The position numbers and the translations under genes are program-made. From Hyphomicrobiales bacterium (GTDB taxonomy: Bacteria > Pseudomonadota > Alphaproteobacteria > Rhizobiales > Devosiaceae), in assembly GCA_015490455.1 (NCBI GenBank), contig WFXU01000065.1:1-36464 (forward strand): a DNA stretch of 36,464 bases, given 5' to 3'. Numbering within the stretch: position 1 is the first letter of the stretch; the number at the start of each line of letters is the position of its first letter. The notes beneath the pieces were generated by a model. That model saw nothing but the letters and a program-made list of their open reading frames with translations, was not told the DNA's origin and made no database searches. Below are positions 1 to 7,699 of this stretch, piece by piece.

Positions 1-57
1 AAATAGTCGACCGTAGCCTTATGCAATTTTTGCTAAATGTTTGAATATTAGCGTTAC

Positions 58-775
58 CTAGATTTTGAGCCAAAGAGGTTTGATCCACTTGAGGAAATGG
101 AAGAAGTTGTAGCCGGTAGTGGCTAGGATAGGGTTGATGGCATCCCCTTGACTATGGGTATAATAGTTGCGGTTTATCCGCTGGCCGTTTAAGATGTCTA
201 ATTACCGGTTCAATAGCTGATTCTTATCTCATCTGACGTTTGATGGTGAGTGTGACCCTTCGTTTCTGGCCTATAGTGAAGACCAAAATTTGTGACTTGA
301 CGGCTCCTTATGACCGCGATAGGCAGCATCAGTCAATATGCGTTTAAGAGTTGCACCAGTAAGGACTTCATCTCAGGAATAATTGTTTTGAGGGTATGCC
401 CATCATAAGGCTTGCCCGGCAATACCTCAATAAATGGCAAACTGACCGCCCTTCATAGCGATTTAGGGTAGTGGCGATTGATGGTTTAACGCCAAACTCA
501 TAAGGCTTGTGAGCCTTGCCTTTACCAATGCATTCCACCTCTGGCGCATGTAGGGAATAGATTTCTTTGGGATATCATCACGAGGCTTTTGGGTCATCAT
601 CCTTATCGCCAGCCATAAGGGTCGCAGGAAAATACTCTCCAACTCCTATTGCCCTTAATCTGGCGCTTAATATCCAAATGAATAGTGCGGCCAAGATAGG
701 TTTTGAGCTTTTTAAGCTGCTTTTTCGCCCGCTTAAACTGTTTGGCGTGTGCATAGCGTTGTTGGTAGCGGAAAT
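58..775 (-). pseudogene. Decayed IS5-family transposase remnant
   Basis: Reading the minus strand in all three frames recovers, in order, pieces of one IS5-family DDE transposase: RYQQRYAHAKQFKRAKKQ (near 715-770), APEVECIGKGKAHKPYEFG (near 490-550), LPGKPYDGHTLKTIIPEM (near 375-430), DAAYRGHK (near 310-335), GQKRRVTLTIKRQ then ESAIEPVIRHLKR (near 210-270), and QGDAINPILATTGYNF (near 85-155), ending at a TAG at 58-60. At least three frameshifts and several in-frame stops separate them, so no protein is made. The N-terminal part is missing, and homology stops at a short tandem repeat (771-790). The stretch is visibly less AT-rich than its neighbours, as expected for imported DNA. No terminal inverted repeats or target duplications could be identified. 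The family is clear; the exact IS name is not. Confidence 0.85.
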
Positions 776-790
776 CAGAAGTCAGAAGTC
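771..790. repeat. Short heptamer tandem repeat (TCAGAAG) at the IS breakpoint
   Basis: Two perfect tandem copies of TCAGAAG lie at 775-788, just where transposase homology is lost. A near-identical 20-mer (18 of 20 bases) recurs at 36291-36310 at the other end of the window. From 791 to 961 I see only AT-rich sequence with no gene, RNA or clear terminator. Confidence 0.5.
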
Positions 791-961
791 GAAAAACGCA
801 AAAATATCCATAGCAAAATTGTAAGAAAATTACACATAAAGGAACAAATTTTGCAAAATTAAATATGCAATAAGAGCAAAATATCAAAATATCAATATGT
901 TAGAAGTTCTTCACAGAGGACTTACTAAAGTCACAGATAAAATGTGCCCGCACCAATAATT

Positions 962-1711
962 TTAGCGTAAATATTTGGGAGAAAATTTTATTTTTTTGAC
1001 CTTCACCTTTGCTTCATGGCGCATTAAATATTTATAAAATAGCCCAAATAAGAAAAATATTAAAAATGAAATAACTAAAAAATAAAGTGCCGCTACAGAA
1101 AAATGTAAAAACACATTATAATCTTTTTCAAATAATTCCCCTGCCTTATTCATTAGGTCTTTTTGTTCGTCAATTACCGGTAGTGTAAAATAAATTAAAG
1201 CCGTTGCATGAAATAAAAATACTACTTCATTTGTATATGCCGGCCAGGCAAGCCTTATCATATTAGGCCAAATGACAGAAATAAATTGTCTTATCCGGCT
1301 CATACCAAAAGCCCTTGCCGCCTCAATCTCTCCTTTTGGAACATTCAAATAGGCGCCATAAAGAATTTGCGCACTATAGGCGCTGGTATTTAATATCAAT
1401 ACTAACGGGCCTAAAAATAATGGGTGCAAAACTATATGATCTATACCAAGCGGCTTCCAAAGGCTGATATTTAGTGAAAGCATGATTGAATAGAACATAA
1501 ATAATTGAATAAATAGTGGTGAGCCGCGAAAAGCATAAATATAGCCGGCGGCAATATGCGATATTAGCGGATTTTTGCTAGCACGCATTAAGGTTAGGCC
1601 AATTGCAAAAACAAAGCCGATCGGAATAGAGCTGGCGGCAAAATAAATATTAAATAGGCTGGGCTTTGCCAGAATAATAATATCATTAATTATTGCATCA
1701 AACCAAGACAT
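962..1711 (-). CDS. hisM: Polar amino-acid ABC transporter permease, HisM-like
   Basis: Inner-membrane permease of 249 residues, one of two paired subunits of a type I amino-acid importer of the histidine/lysine/arginine/ornithine class. The family's EAA loop is visible as GEIEAARAFGMSRIRQFISV in the middle of the protein, followed by WPNMIRLAWPAYTNE; this loop contacts the ATPase. Several hydrophobic stretches fit about five membrane helices. Its ATG shares one base with the stop of the upstream permease gene (TAATG on the minus strand), so the two are translationally coupled. It is the last gene of the hisP-hisJ-hisQ-hisM set. The true substrate cannot be fixed from sequence. Confidence 0.88.
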   Translation of the reverse strand: MSWFDAIINDIIILAKPSLFNIYFAASSIPIGFVFAIGLTLMRASKNPLISHIAAGYIYAFRGSPLFIQLFMFYSIMLSLNISLWKPLGIDHIVLHPLFLGPLVLILNTSAYSAQILYGAYLNVPKGEIEAARAFGMSRIRQFISVIWPNMIRLAWPAYTNEVVFLFHATALIYFTLPVIDEQKDLMNKAGELFEKDYNVFLHFSVAALYFLVISFLIFFLFGLFYKYLMRHEAKVKVKKIKFSPKYLR

Positions 1712-2538
1712 TATGCTTCCACCATGCCACGCCCGAGCTTTTTTCTTAAATAATTAAAAAATCGCTCAGATAGATAGGTTACTAAAATATAAAATAAAAA
1801 TAGAACTAAATAATATCTCCATCGCCAATCGGGGTGCACTAAACCAACTTGCTTAAGATAATTTGGTGCACCAAGCCTATCAGCCCATAATACAATATCG
1901 GCTATTTGTAACAGCGATAAGAGAGAGGTAGCCTTAAGCAGCAACATCCAGACATTAGAAAGGCCGGGCAGCGCGTAAATCCACATTTGCGGAATATGCA
2001 CCCGCAATAGAACGCTTAAAGGCCCCATGCCAAAAGCTCTTGCTGCTTCTAACTGTCCTTTGGGCACTGCCTGCATTGCACCATAAATAACATTAGCGCT
2101 AAATGCACCATAAACAATTCCGAGTGAGACCGATGCGAGAAGCAAATATTCATAAGTGCCTAAAAACCACTGAGCATCAGGGCAGGGGGGCCATTTGCCT
2201 ATATTTTCCGCTAATTCTTGCGCTGAACAGGCGGAAAGTGCAAAAAACCATTCAACTAATTGTTCAAATGCTAGCGGGAAAAATAAAAAGAATAAAACAT
2301 CAGGAACACCGCGCACAATATTTGAATAAAAGAGACCAATTCCTCTTAGGGGAAGAAATTTTGAATTGAGTAAAATAGCTCCAAACAGACCAAAAATTAG
2401 CGCAAAACCAGCACCTAAAAGGGCAGCAATAATGGTAAAACGAACAGAAGCATACCACATTAAATGTTTGCCATTAGTGATATAATTCAGTCCGTCAAGC
2501 AAATCCTGTCCAATAATATTGCCTAACCAATCGGGCAT
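1711..2538 (-). CDS. hisQ: Polar amino-acid ABC transporter permease, HisQ-like
   Basis: Inner-membrane permease of 275 residues, partner of the HisM-like protein. The EAA loop reads KGQLEAARAFGMGPLSVLLR, followed by VHIPQMWIYALPGLSNVW, typical of HisQ/ArtQ proteins. It is longer than E. coli HisQ (about 228) because of extra sequence between helices, including a Cys-containing periplasmic-type segment (ALSACSAQELAENIGKWPPC) around residues 95-120. Its ATG lies 74 bases after the binding-protein gene, across a stem-loop (2568-2596) likely to lower its expression relative to that gene. The stop overlaps the next start by one base. Confidence 0.87.
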   Translation of the reverse strand: MPDWLGNIIGQDLLDGLNYITNGKHLMWYASVRFTIIAALLGAGFALIFGLFGAILLNSKFLPLRGIGLFYSNIVRGVPDVLFFLFFPLAFEQLVEWFFALSACSAQELAENIGKWPPCPDAQWFLGTYEYLLLASVSLGIVYGAFSANVIYGAMQAVPKGQLEAARAFGMGPLSVLLRVHIPQMWIYALPGLSNVWMLLLKATSLLSLLQIADIVLWADRLGAPNYLKQVGLVHPDWRWRYYLVLFLFYILVTYLSERFFNYLRKKLGRGMVEA

Positions 2539-2567
2539 ATAATTTCCAAAATATTTGCAAAATAAAT

Positions 2568-2596
2568 TGGGCGAGAAAATATAATATTCCCGCCCA
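2568..2596 (-). terminator. Intercistronic stem-loop between hisJ and hisQ
   Basis: TGGGCG at 2568-2573 pairs with CGCCCA at 2591-2596, and the loop holds a smaller AATAT/ATATT pairing. No clear U-run follows, so partial termination or 3'-end protection of the binding-protein mRNA is more likely than full termination. Binding-protein genes often have such a hairpin to keep them more highly expressed than the permeases. Confidence 0.45.
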
Positions 2597-2612
2597 TTTA
2601 GTTTATATTAGA

Positions 2613-3359
2613 TTAGTTTGAATAAAATGGTCCCTTATTAAACCATTTGGCAATTAACTTATCAAGCGTGCCATCGGCCTTAACTGAATCAATTGCGGCA
2701 TTTAATTTTGCCTCAAGTTCATCATCTTCTTTGCGTAGGCCCATGCCAACACCGCCGCCAATCATAACTTCTGGACCAGCAAATTTAAGTGCGCCATTTG
2801 ATGCCTCAACAATTGGCTCCAAAAAGCCGCCATCGGCTAAGACCACATCTACATTGCCAGCAGTCAAATCGGCAATAGACTGATCGGCAGTTTCATAGGA
2901 AAGAATAGTATTATTTGCCGCAAAATTTTCCTCAACATAGGCTGCCTGAATTGTTGCCCCCTGAACGCCAATTTTTATGCCGGAAAGATTGTTAAAATCA
3001 ATATTAGCATCGCTAGCCATCGCATAGCGGGATGGATCTGGCGGGAAATAGTCTTGTGTAAAATCAATGCTTTTTTTGCGCTCATCAGTAATGGACATGC
3101 CAGCAATAATAGCATCATAATTGCCTGCAATCAGATTTGGAATAATACTATCCCATTCATTTACCACCCACTCACATTCAAGATTAGCGCGTTTACATAA
3201 TTCATTGCCAAGCTCAATTTCAAACCCGGCTAATTTACCATTATCATCAATAAAGTTCCATGGTGCATAAGCCCCTTCAGTCCCAAGACGAACTTCTTGC
3301 GCATATGCAGAACCGCTAAGCGCAACGGCTAAACTCATAGCTAATAATATTTTTTTCAT
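2613..3359 (-). CDS. hisJ: Periplasmic amino-acid-binding protein, HisJ/ArgT-like
   Basis: Solute-binding protein (SBP_bac_3) of 248 residues feeding the adjacent permeases. A Sec signal peptide is plain: MKK, a hydrophobic core, and an AYA cleavage site before Q21. The mature protein shows EGAYAPWNFIDDNGKLAGFE, the usual ligand-site start, then GNELCKRANLECEW with the two cysteines that form the short disulfide loop of the HisJ/ArgT group, then AGMSITDERKKSIDFT. The group usually binds basic amino acids, but the ligand here is not proved. The upstream region holds three 17-bp tandem repeats (3381-3431). Confidence 0.88.
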   Translation of the reverse strand: MKKILLAMSLAVALSGSAYAQEVRLGTEGAYAPWNFIDDNGKLAGFEIELGNELCKRANLECEWVVNEWDSIIPNLIAGNYDAIIAGMSITDERKKSIDFTQDYFPPDPSRYAMASDANIDFNNLSGIKIGVQGATIQAAYVEENFAANNTILSYETADQSIADLTAGNVDVVLADGGFLEPIVEASNGALKFAGPEVMIGGGVGMGLRKEDDELEAKLNAAIDSVKADGTLDKLIAKWFNKGPFYSN

Positions 3360-3380
3360 TTATAACTCCCATTTTCATAT

Positions 3381-3431
3381 TTTAGACTTTCGTCCGTTTT
3401 AGACTTTTGCCCGCTTTAGGCATTTGCCCGA
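3381..3431. repeat. Three imperfect 17-bp tandem repeats upstream of hisJ
   Basis: Units start at 3381, 3398 and 3415: TTTAGACTTTCGTCCGT, TTTAGACTTTTGCCCGC and TTTAGGCATTTGCCCGA. They sit 22-72 bases upstream of the hisJ start on the minus strand, in the 270-bp gap after hisP. They could be repeated operator sites in the promoter or leader, or a simple slippage product. The rest of the gap is AT-rich, without an obvious gene. Confidence 0.7.
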
Positions 3432-3629
3432 TTATTCGTTTTATAATTAAAACGAGATTCTTGTTCTTAATTTTATTTTATAAAACTACATATATTGCAC
3501 CTTATTTGCAAATCTCATTCATTTCCACCCTTTAATTGCAAGGCCGCCAATAAACTTTCCCCACGCCCGATTAAATTTATAATTTATGGTTAATTTATCG
3601 GGATAATATATTTAATTACTGATAGCCTT

Positions 3630-4394
3630 TTAATGACCGCTGGCGGCTAAAAATTGCCTTAAACGCTCTGATTTAGTATTTTCAAATATTTCCTTAACCT
3701 CTCCCTCCTCTTCTATTTTCCCACCATGTAAAAATATTATTTTATCGGATAATTCTTTGGCAAATTTCATATCATGAGTTACTAAGAGCATAGTTCTGCC
3801 TTCATCGGCCAATAATTTTATTACGCGTAAAACCTCTCCCTCAAGTTCCGGATCCAAAGCAGAAGTTGGCTCATCAAACAACATTACTTTGGGATTAATG
3901 CAAAGGGCGCGGGCAATTGCCGCTCGTTGTTGTTGTCCGCCTGAAAGCTGATTTGGATATGCATGTGCCTTATCGGCAATACCTACCTTTTGTAATAATT
4001 CAAGTGCTTGTTCGCGCACTTCTTTTTTGTCACGTTTTAATACGTGAATTGGCGCCTCCATAATATTTTCTAAAATGGACATATGCGCCCAAAGATTAAA
4101 TGTTTGAAATACCATTCCCAATTTAGATCTGATACGGTGTAATTGCTTTAGGTCAGCCGGCTCACGCCTTTCCCCATTTCCCTTTAATAAAATTTCCTCA
4201 CCATCAATTTTGACCGAGCCGGAATTTGGCACTTCAAGCATATTTATGCAGCGTAAAAGAGTAGACTTGCCTGAGCCGGAAGAGCCAATAAGTGAAATAA
4301 CCTCCCCGCGCTTGGCGCTAAGCGAAATTCCTTTTAATACTTTGAGTTCGCCAAAGCTTTTTTCAATATTTTCTAACTCAATAATATTAGCCAT
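3630..4394 (-). CDS. hisP: Polar amino-acid ABC transporter ATPase, HisP-like
   Basis: Cytoplasmic ATPase of 254 residues that powers the adjacent importer. All nucleotide-binding motifs are intact: Walker A GSSGSGKST at 37-45 with Lys43, Q-loop Gln97 in MVFQTFNLWAHM, signature LSGGQQQR at 150-157, Walker B VMLFDE at 170-175, D-loop SALD and the switch His207. The insert after the first strands (GNGERREPADLKQLHRIR) is characteristic of HisP-type proteins. The start ATG has AAAGG eight bases upstream. It lies 70 bp downstream of bhcR on the same strand and may share its transcript; the 270-bp gap before hisJ suggests a separate hisJ promoter. Confidence 0.92.
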   Translation of the reverse strand: MANIIELENIEKSFGELKVLKGISLSAKRGEVISLIGSSGSGKSTLLRCINMLEVPNSGSVKIDGEEILLKGNGERREPADLKQLHRIRSKLGMVFQTFNLWAHMSILENIMEAPIHVLKRDKKEVREQALELLQKVGIADKAHAYPNQLSGGQQQRAAIARALCINPKVMLFDEPTSALDPELEGEVLRVIKLLADEGRTMLLVTHDMKFAKELSDKIIFLHGGKIEEEGEVKEIFENTKSERLRQFLAASGH

Positions 4395-4464
4395 TAAATC
4401 AACCTTTTAATTTGCTTAACAAAGCAGTTTTTTCACTAATAGAAAAGCAAGAATTTATATTTAC

Positions 4465-5295
4465 TCAATTTTGTGGAATTTTGCCACCGATCAATTTAGT
4501 AACCTTATCTGCTGCCTGTCTGACAATTGGCCCTAATTTTACTATTTGCTGATCATGAAATCTAGCAAATGGGCCAGACACAGAAATTCCGGCTATTGCT
4601 TCACCAAAAGAATTATATATTGGCGAGGCAACACAGCGCATACCTAAATATCTCTCCTCATTGTCAAATGCCCAGCCTCTTTCTTTAGTTTTTTCTAAAT
4701 CGGCAAATAGTTCATCAGGTGAGGTTAAAGTATTGGGTGTAAATTGTTTTAGGCCTGAATTTCTGAGTAATCGTTCTATTTTTCGCCGTTCCATTTCGCT
4801 AAGCAGCGCTTTGCCAATACCAGAAGCATAGATAGCAGAACGAGTGCCGGGATGAAAAAATGCCCTTATTGGGTTGTGCGATTCTACTTGCGAGATAAAT
4901 ACGACATCAGATCTATCGGCAATGCCTAGATTAGCAGTTTCGCCGGTTTCTTCCATTAATTCGCGCATTATTTTATGCGCTGCTTCCACTAGGCTCGTTC
5001 GCTCCAAATATGCCGAACCAACCCTAAATGCCTCTATGCCAACGCTCCATTTTTGCTCTGTTTCGCTAAATTCCACAAAGCCGTGCTTTTGTAATGTGAT
5101 TAAAATTCTATGCGCGCTAGAGGGAGGCATACCAACTCTGATAGAAAGGTCGCTTAAAGTGCTTGATCCGCTCTTAGCAAGATTTATTAAAACTAAAATT
5201 CCGCGATCTAATGCCTGCACAATATTGGTTGAATTTTCTTCAAAAATGGTTCTTGGCCTGCCGCGCGCTCTTTTTTTAATATTTTCTTTCTTCAC
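4465..5295 (-). CDS. bhcR: IclR-family regulator of the BHA cycle genes, BhcR
   Basis: DNA-binding regulator of about 276 residues with the usual IclR plan: a basic leader (KKRARGRPR), a winged helix-turn-helix over about residues 25-90 (STLSDLSIRVGMPPSSAHRI), and a C-terminal effector domain (about 105-270) with GTRSAIYASGIGKALLSEM and GMRCVASPIYNSFGEAIAGI. It is divergent from bhcA, the arrangement known for BhcR in Paracoccus denitrificans, where the protein responds to glyoxylate; the assignment rests on that context plus the fold. No in-frame ATG lies near the start. Both TTG (5298) and GTG (5295) are possible, and GTG is preferred because AAGGA sits seven bases before it. Confidence 0.85.
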   Translation of the reverse strand: MKKENIKKRARGRPRTIFEENSTNIVQALDRGILVLINLAKSGSSTLSDLSIRVGMPPSSAHRILITLQKHGFVEFSETEQKWSVGIEAFRVGSAYLERTSLVEAAHKIMRELMEETGETANLGIADRSDVVFISQVESHNPIRAFFHPGTRSAIYASGIGKALLSEMERRKIERLLRNSGLKQFTPNTLTSPDELFADLEKTKERGWAFDNEERYLGMRCVASPIYNSFGEAIAGISVSGPFARFHDQQIVKLGPIVRQAADKVTKLIGGKIPQN

Positions 5296-5373
5296 CAAAC
5301 ATTCCTTAAAAAAATTTTTTTGAAAAATAAATCCAAAAAAAATAAAAAATATTTTTCTTAACGATAACAGTAG

Positions 5374-5387
5374 GATAAATATTTATC
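5374..5387. promoter_or_regulatory. Perfect 14-bp palindrome in the bhcR-bhcA gap
   Basis: GATAAAT at 5374-5380 is followed directly by its reverse complement ATTTATC. It lies six bases from the larger palindrome at 5394-5414. In AT-rich DNA such palindromes arise by chance more often, so a role as a second operator half is only possible. Confidence 0.35.
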
Positions 5388-5393
5388 AAGTGG

Positions 5394-5414
5394 TTTTGAA
5401 AATAATTTTCAAAA
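5394..5414. promoter_or_regulatory. 21-bp perfect palindrome, candidate BhcR operator
   Basis: Arm TTTTGAAAAT (5394-5403) and arm ATTTTCAAAA (5405-5414) flank a single A. It ends three bases before the -35 box of the bhcA promoter, a position expected for an activator site. A related palindrome with core TGAAAA/TTTTCA lies upstream of the TRAP operon (13923-13942). Confidence 0.5.
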
Positions 5415-5417
5415 AAA

Positions 5418-5446
5418 TTGTAAAATAAAATAAAAGATAGTATAAT
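5418..5446 (+). promoter_or_regulatory. Sigma-70-type promoter for bhcA
   Basis: TTGTAA (5418-5423) and a perfect TATAAT (5441-5446) are separated by exactly 17 bases and lie 30 bases before the likely bhcA start. It would drive the bhcA-D genes and probably glcDEF. Confidence 0.65.
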
Positions 5447-5476
5447 CCGAAAAAATACAAAATAATGGAGAGAAAA

Positions 5477-6646
5477 ATGATCGGTCAAAATCCGATTTTC
5501 ATTCCCGGACCAACAAATATTCCCGATAGTTTGCGTAATGCCATGAATGTGCAATCAACCGATCATCGCGCGCCTGATTTTGTGGAAATTTTCGCCCCCG
5601 TTTTGGAAAAATTAAAAGATATTTTCAAAACTAAGGACGCAACAACCATTATTTTTCCCTCTAGCGGTACTGGCGGATGGGAGGCAGCAATTTCCAATAC
5701 TATGTCGGTAGGTGATAAAGTTTTAATTGCTCGCTATGGCATGTTTTCCCACCGCTGGATAGATCTTTGTCAAAGGCATGGTCTTGATGTTGAAATAATT
5801 GAATGTGAATGGGGCACAGGCGCGCCTGCTCACCTATTTGCACAAAGATTAGAAAAAGACAAAAATAATGAAATAAAGGCGGTTCTTGTCACTCATAATG
5901 AAACTGCAACTGGTGTCCGCTCAGACATAAAGGCGGTGCGCGAAGCGATAGATAGCGCCAATCATGATGCGCTTTTATATGTTGATTGTGTTTCTTCCTT
6001 AGCATCTATGGATTTTAGAATGGATGAATGGGGGGTGGATATAGCTATTTCCGGTTCGCAAAAAGGGCTTATGTTAAATTCCGGGCTGGCGATTTTGGCG
6101 GTCTCTGAAAAAGCATTAGCGCGGACAAAGAGGGCTAATTTGCCGCGAACATTTTTCTCTTTTGATGATATGATAAATGCTAATAAGATGGGTGGTTTTC
6201 CCTATACTCCTCCCTTGCAGCTCATTCACGGATTGAATGCGGCGCTAAAAATTATAGAAAATGAGGGATTGGAAAATGTGTTTAGACGCCATTTTCGCTT
6301 GGCTCAAGGGGTGCGCGAGGCGGTTAAGGCTTGGGGCTTTCGGCTTTGCGCAAAAACTCCAGACCTATATTCAGATTCAATCAGCGCAATATATGTCCCT
6401 GAAGGTTTTGATTCAGACGAATTAACCAACCATACATATGACAAATATCAAGTTTCATTCGGGGTTGGTTTAGGGGAAATGGCCAAAAAAGCCTTTCGCA
6501 TCGGGCATTTAGGTGCATTAACCGATGTTATGGTGCTTTCAGGGCTGGCAACTATAGAAATGGCAATGGCCGATCTTAACTATCCAATTGAATTGGGGTC
6601 AGGCGTGAGCGCTGCGCAACAATATTATCGTAATAATTCTGCATAA
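5477..6646 (+). CDS. bhcA: Aspartate-glyoxylate aminotransferase, BhcA
   Basis: PLP enzyme of 389 residues (class V aminotransferase fold) that transfers the amino group of aspartate to glyoxylate, giving glycine and oxaloacetate, the first step of the BHA cycle. The protein opens with IGQNPIFIPGPTNIPDSLR, as in Paracoccus BhcA, and contains GTGGWEAAISNT, HNETATGVRSDI, DCVSSLASMDFRMDEWGVD and SGSQKG, whose lysine (about residue 196) should carry PLP. The substrate end YPIELGSGVSAAQQYYR also matches BhcA. An earlier in-frame ATG exists at 5465, but its bases supply the GGAGAG ribosome site for the ATG at 5477, so the latter is chosen. First gene of the bhcABCD run. Confidence 0.93.
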   Translation: MIGQNPIFIPGPTNIPDSLRNAMNVQSTDHRAPDFVEIFAPVLEKLKDIFKTKDATTIIFPSSGTGGWEAAISNTMSVGDKVLIARYGMFSHRWIDLCQRHGLDVEIIECEWGTGAPAHLFAQRLEKDKNNEIKAVLVTHNETATGVRSDIKAVREAIDSANHDALLYVDCVSSLASMDFRMDEWGVDIAISGSQKGLMLNSGLAILAVSEKALARTKRANLPRTFFSFDDMINANKMGGFPYTPPLQLIHGLNAALKIIENEGLENVFRRHFRLAQGVREAVKAWGFRLCAKTPDLYSDSISAIYVPEGFDSDELTNHTYDKYQVSFGVGLGEMAKKAFRIGHLGALTDVMVLSGLATIEMAMADLNYPIELGSGVSAAQQYYRNNSA

Positions 6647-6673
6647 AGAGAAGGCAGAGAGAGGATATGGATA

Positions 6674-7639
6674 ATGAATGAGAATATAGAGCAAAAAATC
6701 CCAACATATGATGATGTGCTGGCAGCACATGAAAGAATAAAACCATATGTGCACAAGACTCCAATTTTTACCTCGCAATATTTTAATAAATTGAGTGGGG
6801 CTGAATTATTTTTTAAGTGTGAAAATTTGCAAAAAGCGGGCGTTTTCAAAGCGCGTGGCGCTTCAAATGCTGTATTTGGTCTTAGTGAAGAGCAAGCTAA
6901 AAAGGGAGTTGCTACACATTCTTCGGGCAATCATGGGCTTTCTTTAAGCTATGCTGCAGGAAGGCGGGGGATTCCTGCAACTGTAGTTATGCCAAGAACA
7001 GCGCCCGAAGCTAAAAAAGATGCGGTAAGGGCTTATGGAGCAAATATTGTTGAATGTGAGCCTAGCACTTCCTCACGTGAAGAAACATTTGCAAGAGTTG
7101 TTGCTTCAACTGGGGCGGATTTTGTTCATCCCTATAATGATGCGCGAGTTATTGCCGGGCAGGGCACATGTGCTAAGGAAATTTACGAGGATTTAGGCGA
7201 ATTTGATATTTTACTTGCCCCTATTGGCGGGGGTGGCATGATTTCCGGATCTTGCCTGACACTTTCAAATATTTCGCCAAGAACAAAAATATATGCTGCC
7301 GAACCAGAACAGGCAGATGACGCTTATCGCTCACTAAAGGCTGGACACATAATTGCTGATGATGCTCCAGTAACTATTGCTGATGGTCTAAAAGTTCCCC
7401 TCAAAAATCTGACCTGGCATTTTGTTTCAAACTTTGTGAGCGATATCCTATTAGCAAGTGAAGAGGAGATAATAGAAGCTATGTATCTCATATGGCAGAG
7501 AATGAAAATAGTCGTTGAGCCAAGCTCGGCTATTACTCTAGCCGTAATTTTGAAAAATAAACATCTGTTTGCCAATAAGCGTGTAGGGGTAATTTTAACG
7601 GGTGGTAATGTTGATTTGAAAAAGCTACCTTGGATGTAA
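6674..7639 (+). CDS. bhcB: Beta-hydroxyaspartate dehydratase, BhcB
   Basis: PLP enzyme of 321 residues in the serine/threonine dehydratase fold. In the BHA cycle it removes water from erythro-beta-hydroxyaspartate to give iminosuccinate. Visible features are the PLP lysine Lys59 in KAGVFKARGASNAV, the substrate loop SSGNHGLSLSYAA, the phosphate-binding glycine loop GGGGMISG and the C-terminal LTGGNVDL. Length is that of hydroxyaspartate dehydratases and serine racemase relatives, without the ACT tail of biosynthetic threonine dehydratase. It begins 27 bases after bhcA with GAGAGAGG nearby. On sequence alone it could be a threonine dehydratase; its place between bhcA and bhcC fixes the call. 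Confidence 0.92.
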   Translation: MNENIEQKIPTYDDVLAAHERIKPYVHKTPIFTSQYFNKLSGAELFFKCENLQKAGVFKARGASNAVFGLSEEQAKKGVATHSSGNHGLSLSYAAGRRGIPATVVMPRTAPEAKKDAVRAYGANIVECEPSTSSREETFARVVASTGADFVHPYNDARVIAGQGTCAKEIYEDLGEFDILLAPIGGGGMISGSCLTLSNISPRTKIYAAEPEQADDAYRSLKAGHIIADDAPVTIADGLKVPLKNLTWHFVSNFVSDILLASEEEIIEAMYLIWQRMKIVVEPSSAITLAVILKNKHLFANKRVGVILTGGNVDLKKLPWM

Positions 7640-7699
7640 AGATGTGAAATTGCCAATATTTTGCTAAGAAAGGCTTGGAACAGATATATGGAGAGTAAA

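Noticed and set aside
603-887. Intact 94-residue protein on the minus strand
   Set aside because: Only its middle part matches a transposase; the ends are out-of-frame sequence, so it is part of the pseudogene.
3381-3431. CRISPR-like array
   Set aside because: The 17-bp units are directly adjacent with no spacers, only three in number, and no cas genes are present.
4874-5323. 149-codon open frame opposite bhcR
   Set aside because: Shadow of the IclR gene, with no ribosome site and no recognisable domain.
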